A stretch of DNA of 64,000 nucleotides from Argyresthia goedartella (Eukaryota; Arthropoda; Insecta; Lepidoptera; Argyresthiidae). The notes beneath the pieces are model-generated. The model was not told the DNA's origin. It did no database searches and worked only from the letters and a program-made list of their open reading frames with translations. Both the position numbers and the translations under genes were made by a program. Where the stretch lies: the NCBI GenBank assembly GCA_949825045.1, contig OX463815.1:31983356-32047355 (forward strand), given 5' to 3'. This document shows, one piece after another, positions 12,189-24,345 of this stretch; within the stretch, counting starts at the first letter, position 1; each line of letters begins with the position of its first letter.

Positions 12189-12959
12189 ACACTCAGTGGA
12201 CTCGGTCGCGTCGTATTCTAGCCAGAATCACGTTGACCGGATAAGGAAGCAGAACTTCTCAGCGGCTTCTTGTCAAGACGACGGCGACTTCGGCTCGATA
12301 AAGACAAGCCTCTTCAGAAGATCCTCATCCAACTTGGAGTTTCCTCAGAAGCGCCCAGAGAGCGTCACCTCGAACACCAGCTCGACAAGAAGCCGTCTTC
12401 GGGAATTGGTGGAGCGGAAGTCCAACCAGGACTTGTGCGCTGCGGTCGCGGCTGTCGGCGACATCCAGTACTTTGAGAACCCAACAGAGTCGCTAGAGTT
12501 CGACAGACCAAGGAACGATAGCAAGAAGAGCACAGAAGAACGCCCCAAGAAACGGAAGCTCGCCAAAAAGGAGAAGGAGAAAGAGAAAGAAAAGGAAAAG
12601 GAGAAGGAATTATCTGAGAAGAATAAGAAACAGGAGAAGTACCAGAGCAAGCTTGCGGAGTATTACAAGCTACCAGTACAGTTGCCACAGGACGAGTTCT
12701 ATCAACACCTGACGCGGTCGAAGGCCGCCGAGGAGTTACTGCAGAAGCGGTTCGCAAACGCGGATACAGAGTTCAACGGGAGTTACGGGAAGCTCTGCAA
12801 GCACAAGGAGCCTGAAGGGTCGAACCTCAGACGTAGCCGCAGCTTGGCTGTCATCAGAGAAGAGACGTTCACTGACCTACAGATCCAGAATCATAATAAG
12901 AAGAGGTCCCAGCTCATACCCCGTGCCCGATTGTTCGACAAGCCCTGCTTTAAAGACAG
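12189..12959 (+). CDS. Large unknown protein, penultimate visible exon
   Basis: This is an internal exon. It follows a polypyrimidine/AG acceptor and ends at CAG|GTAATC. The open frame begins upstream of any ATG, entering with one base of a split codon, so the true start is in an upstream exon that I cannot find. The exon encodes 256 complete codons: a Ser/Arg-rich N-terminal part, an alternating KEKEKEKE block near nt 12570-12610 that is probably a charged single helix, a segment around [14 protein letters not shown], and a basic C-terminal part. It leaves two bases of a codon that complete as Arg with the exon at 13990. No known domain is recognised. Long antisense frames opposite the Lys/Glu block are shadows. 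Confidence 0.8.
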
Positions 12960-13989
12960 GTAATCATAAATAGGTATATCATTAAATTCCACAAAAAAGT
13001 TTACTATCTAACAAGCATCAGCGCCCTATTTTTAATTGTCAGTTTAACAGATTGTTTTGATTAAATTTCACTGAACTCGAATTACTAATCTCGCAGCAAA
13101 AAGGTAAACATTGACCAGTACAAAAACCGGCCAATTCAGACTCGCACACGATGGATTCCGTACCAATGTCTAAGAAAAAAACGCAAAAAAAATAAATAGG
13201 TCTCTTATATGGAGACCCCTTTATTTTGTTAAATTGCGTCCAGTTAACTATTTTTTGCTGTAGTGGCAACAAAAATACAAATTGTGTGTAAATTTAACTC
13301 TCTACCTACTACGGATCATGAGATAGAGCCCGCTGACGGCCAGACAGACGGACGTATGGACGGACGGACAGCGGAGGCTTAATAATAGGGTCCCGTTCGG
13401 CACCCATCAGGCGGGCCCGAAGCTCTAAAAATATAATATGAACGTCAAATTAAAAAGTTTTGTACTGGCCTTTTTAATACAAGATAAGTATTTCGAGTAT
13501 AAGATGATACTCAGAGCGTTTCTTCAAAACCAACTAATTAGGCATCTAAACTGAATCCGACAGCACTTGTGCGGAAGACATAGATTCCAACTTTTTAAAT
13601 AAACTAGTAGCCCCAGTACTTAACTAATAATACGATGATAACTAAGATGTTGTTTATTATTCATTACAATTCGTGCCACAGTTATTAAGATATAGCATAA
13701 TGTGAACAATGAAACAGAAGTGATACCAATAAAGTCCATTGGAGTGTGCAAAGAACTATTTCACTGAATAATGTTATCTGTTCGAGCTATAAAATAAAAC
13801 ATAATTCACACCGTATTAGATTGATTGCCTGTGATTTCGATTCGATCACTTGCTGTAATCGAGAAACTACTGTATAGAATGCGCGGTTGGGATGAGTTAA
13901 TAATAGGCAATAAATCTCAAGCACCGTAGCTTATGATGACGCAAATAAAATGTAAATGTGTTTTAACCGTCCTTTTCGTCACGTTTCAG
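12960..13989 (+). other. Intron of the large unknown gene
   Basis: It is bounded by GTAATC at 12960 and TTTCAG ending at 13989. The phase (two bases before, one after) keeps the frame. It carries a decayed copy of the GGAC-repeat dispersed element at about 13290-13420. Confidence 0.8.
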
Positions 13990-16900
13990 GTTACCTGGAC
14001 GTGCTAAATACCAGACAAAGGAAGAAGTTCTCGAGAGCATCTATATTGACAGCACAGCCTCTTGCTTTGGTGATATAAACGCCCACAGAGAGAGCGACAA
14101 TCGCATCGAAAGCACCGAAGCCAAGTCTGACAAGGAAGACGCACTATCACGCATCGAGAGCACACACTCCAGATCGGTCAGTGGAAGCTGGCCAAACCTG
14201 AACGAAGACATCAAACACATATCGGAAGACAGCATCGGACACTCCAGAAACCCAAGTGAAATTGACAGCTTGGACTCCAACTACGTCCGAAAGCACTACA
14301 ACTTCGACGCACATCAAAAAAGCAATTACAAGGGCAGCTCCCCTGAATCTGACCGCTCGGTTATATCTCCTAATGACAGCAAGCAACTTTACATAACCAC
14401 CGACGACCTTGACACTGAAAGCGAAGTAAGAGACAGGTCTAAGAATAATACACCGAAATCATTCACCAACGACAGTCTTTCTATTACACATAGCGAAAAA
14501 GAGAAACAGCACAAGGACCAAAATACCATCGAAAAAGATTACTACGACGAAGTGTCTCTAAAAAGTGAACGTCCAGAACGAGTAGATAATGTGTCCAGCG
14601 CTAATACAAAAGCTACAGTGACAAATAACGAAGGTGATCAACAATCTCTAGTATCGGAAAACGATGAAACTGTATCGAGTGCGGAAAGCATAACGTCCTA
14701 TATATCTATCTCTATTGCTTCATCTACGGATAATAAATCGCACAAACTTGAATATTTGGCCAATTCACTCGCTGAAAAGATAGACGAATACTGTGAAGCA
14801 CAATATCCGGAAACTACGTCAACTGCATCACATCCTGTACCCTTAGAACAAACTCAAGAGCATGATCCAATATACACAAAGGTAAACAAAAAGAGAACAT
14901 TTGCGGACATAAGAAGAGACTCATTTGCAAGTAAATCTAAGAATATATTCAACGAAGTACCTAAGAAAACAAGTAGCGAAGTCTACATAAGTAACACTTA
15001 CATCGAAAGTGACGATTACTCCACAAGAAGTAGCCACAGGCATTGTGCTTCTACGAAGAACATTACAACAGAGCCCTTTGTTACTACACTGATAGAAAAT
15101 CAATACTACTCTCTACCCGATATTAACATCAGCAAATGTTTAAGAAAATCTGAGAGAATCGATGCCCAATTAAGAGAGGAAGATCCCGAAGATATTCCTG
15201 ATGAGAATACGTACGAAATTGCACATTCTAACTTTCGTGAAAATTCATCTCAGCCTATCGGAAATTACGGGCAGTTAAATCAAACGCACGTGAACAACAA
15301 CCAGATAAGTATTCAAACTTCTAATATCTACTACCCTGAATATTCAGAACCACAAATAATTCAAAACTTCTCGAAACTCGAAGATGATCTAAAATCAATT
15401 ATAACTATCGAAAGTTCGAATGATGGTCATGAGAAGGACCTAAACTACTACAGAGTTGACACGCATCAAAACGAAAGAGAAATTAATGAGATTGAGAATA
15501 CCATTCGCAACACGAAGCTTATAACTAAGTCCGAGAGTTTGAAGATATCCAACTCGGTCTATCGACCACAAATTAATTTGTCGAAATCTCGATCAAACGA
15601 CAACATAAATACAGCTCATCAAGAAAAGAAGGCTCGAATCGGAGTAAAGAAACATTATTCGCTTAGGCAACGCGATCCTGGCGACGATATTGACCGTTTA
15701 CCAAGTCCAGATACCGTAGCGAAAACATTTGGTAAAACTAACGGACTATTAATAAACAAGGGCCCAATTATCGATGATAATAAAGAAAAATATCTCATTA
15801 CTAGGATCCAGTCGTTCAAAACTTCAGCTGAGTCAAATATATCGATAGTTCCTCTGAGTGGGCATCAAACTATAGTGATTGACCCACCAGTGGCACAAAG
15901 CATAGAAACTAAGGAACAAAGGAATCCCACGATAATCGAGTCACCAAAATTTGAACATCAACCAAAACAACAAGAGATTGTCGCGAAACCCTGCACTGAA
16001 ATTAAATTTCACAGACTACAAACAGAAGATAAGAAAGAAACAAGGGACGTGAAGAATTGTTCATCTTTGGTAGATACTTCAAGTTACTGTACACCTAAAG
16101 ATCCTTTCATAACAATAAAACTTAACAAAGTCGTAAAAACTAACTTGCCGAAACTTAAAAAGGAAACAAGCGGGAAGATAGCTTCTGTTCAACATAAGTT
16201 TGAAAAACCTCCATCAAGGTTGATAATCAAGGACGGCGGAACTAAAAACTGTACTGAAATACAATCAATAAAAGTAAACAGCAATATGACGAGACCACAA
16301 ATACTACAAGTTGTCGATTCTAAAAGCAGGAAACTCAGTATTTCTTCAGAGGATAAACCCGATAATGTTTACAAAGATACTAAAACATCTATAAATGTAA
16401 AATCCGACAGCACACAAAGAAAGGAAGAAATAGTTGAAGTAAAAAATGAACCATGCGTCAAAGAAAAGCTAAACAATGCTATAAAAACGGATATTGAATA
16501 TCAGGAGAAACTTCATTCGGTCAAGAATTACTGGTCTAAGTTGATTGAGCCTAGTCAACAACCAGACATGAATGAAACTACAACAAAAGATGTCAAAACG
16601 AAATCTGTAGGGCTGATCGTCAAAGACGATGAAATCAAGGAACTGACGAAAAAAGACGAAGACGATAACAGCTCCGTGGCTGAAATATCTGTAGAAAGTA
16701 TGATAAAGTCGATAGAAAGTGTCAAAATAGTCGACAGCATAAGAAAACCAAGCCAATCTAAAGTCCAGTTGTGGAAAGATGAGGCAGAGAAAGTAAAGAG
16801 TGATTCAGAAATAGAAGAGACCACTGTAAAGAAGATCATAAAAGATTGTGAAGGAACTATTTACGACAATAAACAAGCAGAGAAACCTAGAAAGGATTTA

Positions 16901-18664
16901 GAGGCATGGAATAGGGATACGCCAGAAATCGAAATAGTAGAGTTGAGCTGTGAAGACAATCAGAATAAAAAAACACAGGCAACACTTATCAAGGCTAAAG
17001 GCTTCGATAATGGATCGGACGAATTTGATCACGTGAGATATAAAGTTATGAAATCGGAGCTGTTCAAAAACAGTATGATGGCCAACTATCGCAAAGAAGC
17101 CCAGTTCGATGGCCTTTTGCAGTATCTACAGGATTACAGTTTTCAGGAACTATTAGTTAATAATAACATTGTCATCATAGAACCAGTGAGGACTAAAGTC
17201 GAACCAGCCCCACGGAAAACGACCACTCCAGACACTCACAAAATTTCACCCGCTCTTCTCAAGAAAACAGATAGTGCTGCCACACAAAGCGAAAGAGGCA
17301 AAAATGCAGTCCGCAGACATTTCTTTTATCATCCTATCAGAGTTAACAAAGAAATAATTGAGGAAGAGTTGCCAAATCCGGACACCGTAAAGAAAGTACG
17401 TAATTTGTTTGAAGACACTTTAAAAATGAAGAGTCCTATGACTCATGATCCGCCACTGGCAGATGAAACCCTGGGATTAAATAGACGTGCTGTGTCATAC
17501 AGAAATCTGATCGAGGATGTTAAGAATAAAACCGGTATAAGAAAGAAGGTAATACGCCAGTTAACAATTGATACTAATTATGGAAATAAAAAATGGGACA
17601 ACGCCAGTCTATCAAGTGGCGTGTCCAGTGGCGATCTCAGCTCAAATAACGAATACGAAAATGAAGGGCTCAGTCCTTACTCACACAAAAACTTGAAGGA
17701 AAATGTCTACAGTTCCAGCGACGAATATCTCTGTGATTCCATAAACCACGATTTTTGTTGTGAAACTCAATACGTGAGCCCCGACATAATGAAAAAGATA
17801 AGAGATTGCGGAACATCAGTGACCTACTACGGCGGAAAAGTGTTAAACTCAAAACCCGGTTCTACAGTCAGTCCGATGACAAAGGCGATAATGGAAGAAA
17901 TCAAGGGTCTCCAGAAAAACTGCAGCAGAGATTGTTACTCATGCCAAACTAAATGTCGCGGGGAGAAATGCTCTTGTCTGTCTTCCGACAATCACAAGAA
18001 GAATATTCCTGAAAGGCAGCACAACTCCAGCACATCGTCAGACTCCGGTAATCACGACCCAGACAGCAGCAAGCGCACAGAAGTCTTCCCAGGCTTCAAA
18101 TTCAAACTCGTCAAATCTAACAGTTGCAGCAGTCGTCTTGAGTTAACCGGGACAGATGACAACAAAAGCCCTCGGCTCAAATTCCGCCAAACCCTCGGCA
18201 AAACTGAAGACCCGCCACTTGTATACGACGACGAAAACTCAGTCAAGAACAAGATATGCAGACTTGAAAGTTACAACAAGGGCTTTGTAAACACCCCCTT
18301 TGAGACTAAAGAAAAGGTTGATAACACCCTTCCACGTAAGGCATCCATCGAAGTAAAACCCCAGGAGGTTCTGAAGAAGACAGTGATAGTTGCTCCACAA
18401 CCAAGTTTAACAACAGTGACTAAGAAGGAAGAGCCAAAGAATAACAATGTTGCTATGATAACAGAGGCAATGAATAACGTTCTGAACGCAGACAAGCAAA
18501 CAGCCGACGCGCAAAGTTTCGAGAAGAAATTTTATTACGTCAACGACAACTTGGAACAAAGCAAAGCCACCGCGGGAAAGTTCGGTGAAATGGTATTCGA
18601 GGAATTCGAAGTTCTGGAATCGTGTTTCGATAGCCTAAATAGCAATAAGTCTCTAAAACAGTAG
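13990..18664 (+). CDS. Large unknown disordered protein, terminal exon
   Basis: This 4.7-kb terminal exon stays open from the acceptor to TAG at 18662-18664. Joined to 12189-12959 it gives at least 1814 residues. I do not recognise the family. Composition is Ser/Lys/Glu/Asp/Asn-rich, which suggests mostly intrinsic disorder, with a scaffold or cytoskeletal role possible but unproven. Visible features: three related short motifs, LPSPDTVAK (about 15698), LPNPDTVKKVRNLFE (about 17369) and VSPDIMKKIRDCG (about 17777); a hydrophobic patch FDGLLQYLQDYSFQELLV near 17107; and a six-cysteine cluster in 19 residues (CSRDCYSCQTKC then CSC, about 17921-17978) that could bind metal. No membrane segment is seen. 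The internal TTG at 14270 is not a start; the exon reads through it from the splice site. Confidence 0.85.
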
Positions 18665-19020
18665 ATTGTGAAAGTTTCGATTAAATTGTGATCTGTTTAT
18701 ACTTATGGCCTATATCGAGAAGTCCCGATATGTGACAGATTCATCTGTCATATTACTACAACATTTATGATTTATCGGTGGAATAGGGCTTATAGGGACT
18801 TCCTGAATCAGGCCCTTACTCTATTAAATTATTGCTTGTACATGTAATTTTTGAGTAATTATTATAAATATTATGTGTAGCAGAAACGTGTATCTAATAT
18901 AGCGTTTAGTTATGTATGTGTAGTTGTATTTCTCATATCATAGGGAACTGTAACATTCCAAACTGTACCAGTTGGTGATGGTCTTAAATTTGTATAAATG
19001 AATAAAAATATCTGTCACAA
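18665..19020 (+). other. 3' UTR and poly(A) signal of the large gene
   Basis: AATAAA at 19001-19006 is followed by a GT-rich stretch (GTTTATTGTGGTTT, 19035-19048), giving a credible cleavage site near 19020. The UTR would be about 350 bases. Confidence 0.75.
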
Positions 19021-20773
19021 AACTTCATTCGACGTTTATTGTGGTTTATTCCGCTGGAAATAATAGCCTGCTACACACAGGAAACGTATGTAGGTATTCA
19101 GACATAATATCTTTCTCTATAATATCTCTCTCTCCCCCTAGTTTGCAATTCCAACCCCGAGCACACAACATACCATCAAGTTTTATTATATTTGCCTTTT
19201 ATGCCTTCATTTCAACGGATTGCAGATCTTCTGCCCATACCAGCAGTAACAAGCATGCCCATTGTCGTTGGTATAGATCGAATGACCGTTTTGACAAAAA
19301 CATGTTTTTTGATGGGCTCGTATTGTGTGCTCGGGATTAGCTAACCACTCTCAGGAAATACCAACCACACAGTTATTGTCAGGCTTTATTATGCAGCCTC
19401 TTGAACACAAACGAGACATACGTTCGATGTCTGCGAAGCTTTTGGCTGGTTAGGTAACTTTCGGGACTTGGTTATTATTAGGAGCGTTTCGGATTCCGGA
19501 AGAAGGGCAGGAATAAATAATTTCAGGCTTAACAAATATGTCATGCATAATATAGTATAATATAATATAGTAATAGTATCTGTTGTTAACGTATTTATAT
19601 GTATCGTCCGTGTTTAGTGAGTGCCTCATTAACATTAAATCAATCTCCTGTACTTATCACATCTTCGATGTTCGTATAATCTCATAGACTCAAGACGAAG
19701 CAGTTTCTTGAGGGTCACAAGATCAATGCGTAGACCTACCGTCAGATTTGTCGTGATCAAATTTCGTCGGCGCTTTTTTAGAGCTGTGCGCGCACGCGCC
19801 CGTAAAGAACGCGCGACGCGACGGTCGCCACCGCCGGCACCATGACTCCTAGAACAAAATTGACATGATATAAGTACGCCGCAAAAATACCTAGGTCGCT
19901 GTTTCTGGTTCCCACGACATCTTGTGTGGGGCCAGGAGCAATGTTTGTCCCTGTATGTTAATGTTATGTTATGTTGACATACATCAGTCATGTTGTAGTA
20001 TGACGGCAACAACATGATTGAAGTACGTGGAGCCATTTTTAAGCCGGCGCCAGATGCAGCTTCAAACATTTAAACACTTCTTTGAAGACTTTGAAAAAAC
20101 ATTTGAACACATATAGTCGCAACCTGCCAGACATGCTTTGCAAACATTTTTCTCCACAGTATGCTGATAGACGACAAACAAGATGGACGAAGTTTTATTT
20201 TACTTTAACTCTTCTATAGAAAAAGGTACATAAAGAAAAAACATTTTTATTTCGGTGTCTTAGGTTTTTTGGGTTATATGTACATGGCTCCTCTTACAGC
20301 AACTCCAAAAATTTAAGGCAGCACTCGTTGCTCCAGTCCATCTAGAAAATTACGACATTGAACTATTCGCATTACATATACAAAACTTCCTACCGCGCAC
20401 AACCTTCCACCACAGCAACGGTGGCGCAAATGGACTTTGCGCAAGCTACGCAAACATTTCAACACATTCCAACTTTGAACGCATTAATGTGCGCCAAAAA
20501 CCGATACCGCATGGCAAATTGCAAATATTTTTTCAAACTTTGAACGCGTATTCAAAGTCCCGTGCCACACTTAACAATCAAGGAAGTGTTCAAATGTTTG
20601 AAGCTATATTTGGCGTTTGGCGCCGGCTTTAGAAGTAGCATTTGGAATCTGTCAAAAGAATGCACCATAGCTATGCGTCGATCTCCTTTCCTTTTCTAAG
20701 CGAAACAAGGAGAACAACACTGACGTATGTCAAATAAAGAAATAAATATTTACATACAGGCGCATACCATTGA
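19021..20773. other. Intergenic DNA with one SINE fragment
   Basis: A plus-strand family B SINE body lies at about 19890-19975 and ends in TATGTTATGTT-type repeats. The stretch 20060-20600 contains several diverged motifs around AAACATTTGAACAC and CAAACATTTCAACAC and may be an old element. No gene is supported; the minus frame 19635-20069 overlaps the SINE. Confidence 0.5.
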
Positions 20774-21033
20774 CGACCCGAATGGCCGAGTCGGCAGTGA
20801 CGCTGCCCACGAAACCAAGGGTCCCGGGTTCGAGTCCCGGTGGGGGCAAATGTTTGTTTGACGAGAACGGATGTTTGTACCCTAGTCATGGTTGTTTATC
20901 TATCTAAGTATAATATTTATCTATATAAGTATAAATATCGTTGTCTAGTACCCAAGATACAGGGAATCCTAGTTTGGGGCTAGATCAATGTGTGTAAAAG
21001 GTGTCCAAGGTATTATTTATTATTATTTATTTA
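20774..21033 (+). mobile_element. tRNA-derived SINE, family A, copy 2
   Basis: It is colinear with 7355-7619, including GAATGGCCGAGTCGGCAGTG, a better B box (GGGTTCGAGTCCC) and the ATT-rich tail. This copy is closer to a tRNA in its 5' part, so it may be younger. Confidence 0.92.
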
Positions 21034-21055
21034 CCAAAGAGTACATAATTGGCGC

Positions 21056-21232
21056 AAACATTGCTTCTAGCCCCACATTAGGATACCCTGTGTTGTGGGA
21101 ACCAGAAACAGCGGCGCCACACACATTATAAGTCTGACTTAGGGATTTTCTTTTCTGTATCTCCAGCCGGGGATCGAAGCCGGGAACTCTCACATGGGAG
21201 GCGGAAACACTACCGCAGAGCCACAGAGGTCG
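21056..21232 (-). mobile_element. tRNA-derived SINE, family B, minus copy
   Basis: Read on the minus strand it has a CCTCTGTGGC head, a B box derived from GGTTCGATCCC (seen on + as GGGGATCGAAGCCGGG), the GTCGCTGTTTCTGGTTCCC-type body and a GGGGCTAGAAGCAATG 3' part. It lies 23 bases after the family A SINE. Confidence 0.85.
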
Positions 21233-21926
21233 TACGATTTCTAAGAATGTCTGCTTAATTAAATCAAAATGCCTTAGAATAATAGCTGGCTGCCTGAAGC
21301 CCTCCCCCCACTAATGACCAGCAAGTAGAGTGCGTTCAATCTCCTCTTGCATTGAGACGCCAATACCTGGCGGATCCATTCATTTTCAGATCCTCCTTGC
21401 TGTCTCCTAATTTTCCTTTCAAAATTACATTTGGTGGACTCCCTAATTCTGAACAATAAATACTGGACATTTAAAGATGTCCTATTAATCCTAAATAGCT
21501 ATAAAAAAAAAACTAAAAAACCTGACAGCTTCTATAGACCGTCTCCCTATGCTAAACATTTTTCAGTGCGAATTTGAAACCTTACAACACAGCAACATAA
21601 CAAGTTCTGGAATAGCACCTAATACCAAAAGCTGCAGATGGCGCTAGTGTAAGTCGTAAAATTCAATTTACTTCTCATTTGAGGTTAATTTTACAGTGTC
21701 AAGTGTCTTTGAAAGATCGCGTTACGTGTTTTTGAAAAAATCCTCAGATGAATGAAACTCTTTGCCTCCGACAACCCCAGCGCCAAAACGGCGGGCATAG
21801 GCACAAGAGTTTCGTTTATCTGAGGGCATAGGAGGCTCATTCGGATTCCAATTTATATGTGGAGAAAAACAGCCCTGATTTTCATTTTTTTTTACTGATG
21901 CCTCCAAATTGGATGTCACCCTGAGA
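21233..21926. other. Noncoding DNA, nothing recognised
   Basis: Short frames on the minus strand at 21274-21456 and 21722-21919 show no domain or splice context. Confidence 0.45.
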
Positions 21927-22270
21927 TAGTCAAAACCGTTAGTTGATCAACTGTCGGCAGATAGTAAACCAGACCGACAGGGTTTAGAATTTACGTTTCT
22001 TTTGTTCTTACATGTCAACCTAACACGAAGACTATTCGGGGGCTTCGGTGCGCTCGCCCCCTCTAGTCTTCACCTAAGCTACCGCAGTGTTTGCCCTGGT
22101 ATTTCGTTTACAATTCAAGTTTAAACCAGTATACTATTTAACGGTTTTAACCGTTAGTTTATCAACTTACGCGTCATTTAGTAAGCAGCATGCTATCGTT
22201 TACTATCTGTCGAAAGTTGACCAACTAACGAGAAAAAAAACGTTACTTTATCAACTAATGGTTTTGACAA
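21927..22270 (+). mobile_element. Foldback element F, copy 1
   Basis: The ends carry inverted GTCAAAACCGTTAGTTGATC (21929) and AACTAATGGTTTTGACA (22253-22269). The centre holds CTTACATGTCAACCTAACACG, a hairpin GGGGGCTTCGGTGCGCTCGCCCCC (22038-22061) and CACCTAAGCTACCGCAGTG. The same core appears at 31366-31468 and 35325-35425 in reverse and at 57587-57690 forward. There is no transposase, so it is a MITE-like element. Confidence 0.8.
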
Positions 22271-22429
22271 TCTGACGGTGACTGATACACCCCATAACAT
22301 AGGAGTAGCAATTTTGTTATCAAAATAATAATTACAATTTACCGAATCCGTTTTACATGAGAGTGTCTGGGAATGAATTAAGAAAGCGACTCAATTTATT
22401 GAGTCCCATAATAAAGAAAACTCTTATAC

Positions 22430-22627
22430 GACCTCTGTGGCGCTGCGGTTGTGGCTTATACGACAGGTCCCGGGTTCGATCCCCGGCTCGGAATACAGAA
22501 AAAAAAACAGATGCCTCGGATATTTTATGTGCGACGTCACTGTTTCTGATTCCCACTACACAGGGTATCCTAGTGTGGGGCCAGAAGCAATGTATGTGCC
22601 TGTATGTAAATGTTTTATGTTTATTTC
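22430..22627 (+). mobile_element. tRNA-derived SINE, family B
   Basis: Head CCTCTGTGGCGCTGCGGTTG, B box GGGTTCGATCCCC, body with GTCACTGTTTCTGATTCCC and GGCCAGAAGCAATGTATGTG, and a 3' end in TGTTTATGTTTA-type repeats. Frames crossing it encode nothing meaningful. Confidence 0.9.
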
Positions 22628-22969
22628 AGACTCCTTAAGTACCTTGCAGTCCTTACAGCAAAATCTTTTAAAAAATAAACTGCATAGCAAACTTATTTTG
22701 GATATCAAAAAACTACTTCAAAAATGCTTTATGAGGGGCCTGGTGGTAAATTTAGTACGGGTTCCTAGTCACTCCGGTATAACCGGTAGTGAATATGTAG
22801 ACTTGCTTGCGGAAGGGCGTCTGCACTGCAGAGGTAGACAGGGCCAACATTAACGACTATTCATACTACCTACAAGTCGGACTTACGAAAAACGTAGAAG
22901 TTTACTGTAGGTTCACCTGTAGCTAAGGAAGTAACAAATCTTGCAAGTTAAATTTTACCCACCCTTCCC

Positions 22970-23168
22970 GGTATCGTCTTCTGAAAAGCCCGTGGGGTAC
23001 AACGCTGGGCCGCGTTGTGCCCCACAGGCTTTTCAGAATTTCGAACCGCTTGAAAAGCCAGAGTGCTACAGCGCGACGCTGGCTTGTACCACACGGGGTT
23101 TTCCAGCGCTCACATAGACAATTCATCGTCTGAATAGCCCGTGGGGTACAACGCCGCGACCCATGCAT
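22970..23168 (+). mobile_element. Foldback element G, copy 1
   Basis: It contains several direct and inverted copies of a box containing GAAAAGCCCGTGGGG and its complement (22982, 23018, 23125), plus a diverged variant with CACACGGGGTTTTC. An inverted relative lies at 30597-30775. The modules can form nested stems. Confidence 0.75.
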
Positions 23169-23707
23169 GGACTAGGCGTGAAAGAGAAAGTGGATTAGCG
23201 CCAAGCGCGTGCGGTGCAAGGTCACAACTTCTCACCGATGATTTGTGGTAATTTTGTTTTGATGCAGTTATTGTTAGTATCGTAACAGAGATGTGCGAGA
23301 CAACAAACTACCTGTTAATATTCTCGGATGAGGATTTTGAGTTGACTAGATTTGACTATGACAATAGTGGAGAACAAATTTTCTCGTGCAGGTTGCGGTG
23401 GAAACTGAAAAGCGAATGTTACGAAAAACAGTGAGATAAGTTAATCAAAATATTGTCTGCCAATACCCACCCACACCAACTGGATAACGAAGAGACGATA
23501 TTCTAACCCAATGCAATACGTTTTCAGAAAAGATATGTGTGTCAACATGCACATATCAACAACAACAACCTAATTTTACTATTGTTTGTATGTTTCACTA
23601 GTTTTCCTTATATAGCTCTACCTATTTCCTGTACCTATTTCTTATTTTTTAAAGGTAAACTACGATAACTTGGCGCGTAAATAACAGTAAAAATGTATCT
23701 TACGAAC
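23169..23707. other. Noncoding DNA, nothing recognised
   Basis: No supported gene or element was found in this stretch. Confidence 0.45.
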
Positions 23708-23932
23708 GGCCTCTGTGGCGCAGCGGTTGTGGCTCTGCCTACCATGCGAGAGGTCCCGGGTTCGATCCCCGGCTGGGGGTAATGAAAAATAAAAAAAAAA
23801 AACAATCCCCAGGTCTTGTATGTTTATGTGTGTGACGTCGCTGTTTCTGGTTACCACGACACAGGGTATCCTAGTGTGGGGCCAGAAGCAATGTATGTGC
23901 CTGTATGTAAATGTTTATGTTTATGTTATGTT
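23708..23932 (+). mobile_element. tRNA-derived SINE, family B, best copy
   Basis: Head GGCCTCTGTGGCGCAGCGG, anticodon-arm region, B box GGGTTCGATCCCC, A-rich linker (23788-23803), body GTGACGTCGCTGTTTCTGG, and the tail GTTTATGTTTATGTTATG. It is the most complete of about nine copies and fragments in the window. Confidence 0.92.
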
Positions 23933-24345
23933 AACCACACAAGGTTCATTTTCGTAATTAGATAGGTGAGATTTGCAATTTTCACAGAATGTCCTATTTC
24001 GGTTGCCGCTATAGGTAGCACCAAATAATGAACTAGGTAGGTAGGTAAACGAGATTGAGACCAATACAGAGCGACGTGTTTTAATAGCCCCTACCAAATC
24101 ACCATTTTTATTTATTTATTTATTTATCGTTTATTCGTAAACAAAATACATTGTGTTCGAAATAAGTTTAAATCACTGTCACATTATTGCATGCAAACAA
24201 ATCCAAATTATACAAAAATTAAATAGTCATATAACAAGAAATAAAATAAAATCCAACAATCATTTCAAATAATAATCCTTACAAGTCAATTCATAAATTC
24301 AAATGTCAATAACAATACAACAAAATCAAACTAGTTATGTCACCT

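Noticed and set aside
12345..12757. Antisense frames opposite the Lys/Glu-rich exon
   Set aside because: Ser/Phe-rich or Pro/Arg-rich mirror images of the coding strand; the + strand has matching splice phases.
14270..18664. Independent gene starting at 14270
   Set aside because: The putative start is TTG and the frame extends upstream to a splice acceptor at 13989 in phase with the exon at 12189-12959.
19635..20069. 144-codon minus-strand frame
   Set aside because: It runs through a family B SINE body and has no recognisable domain.
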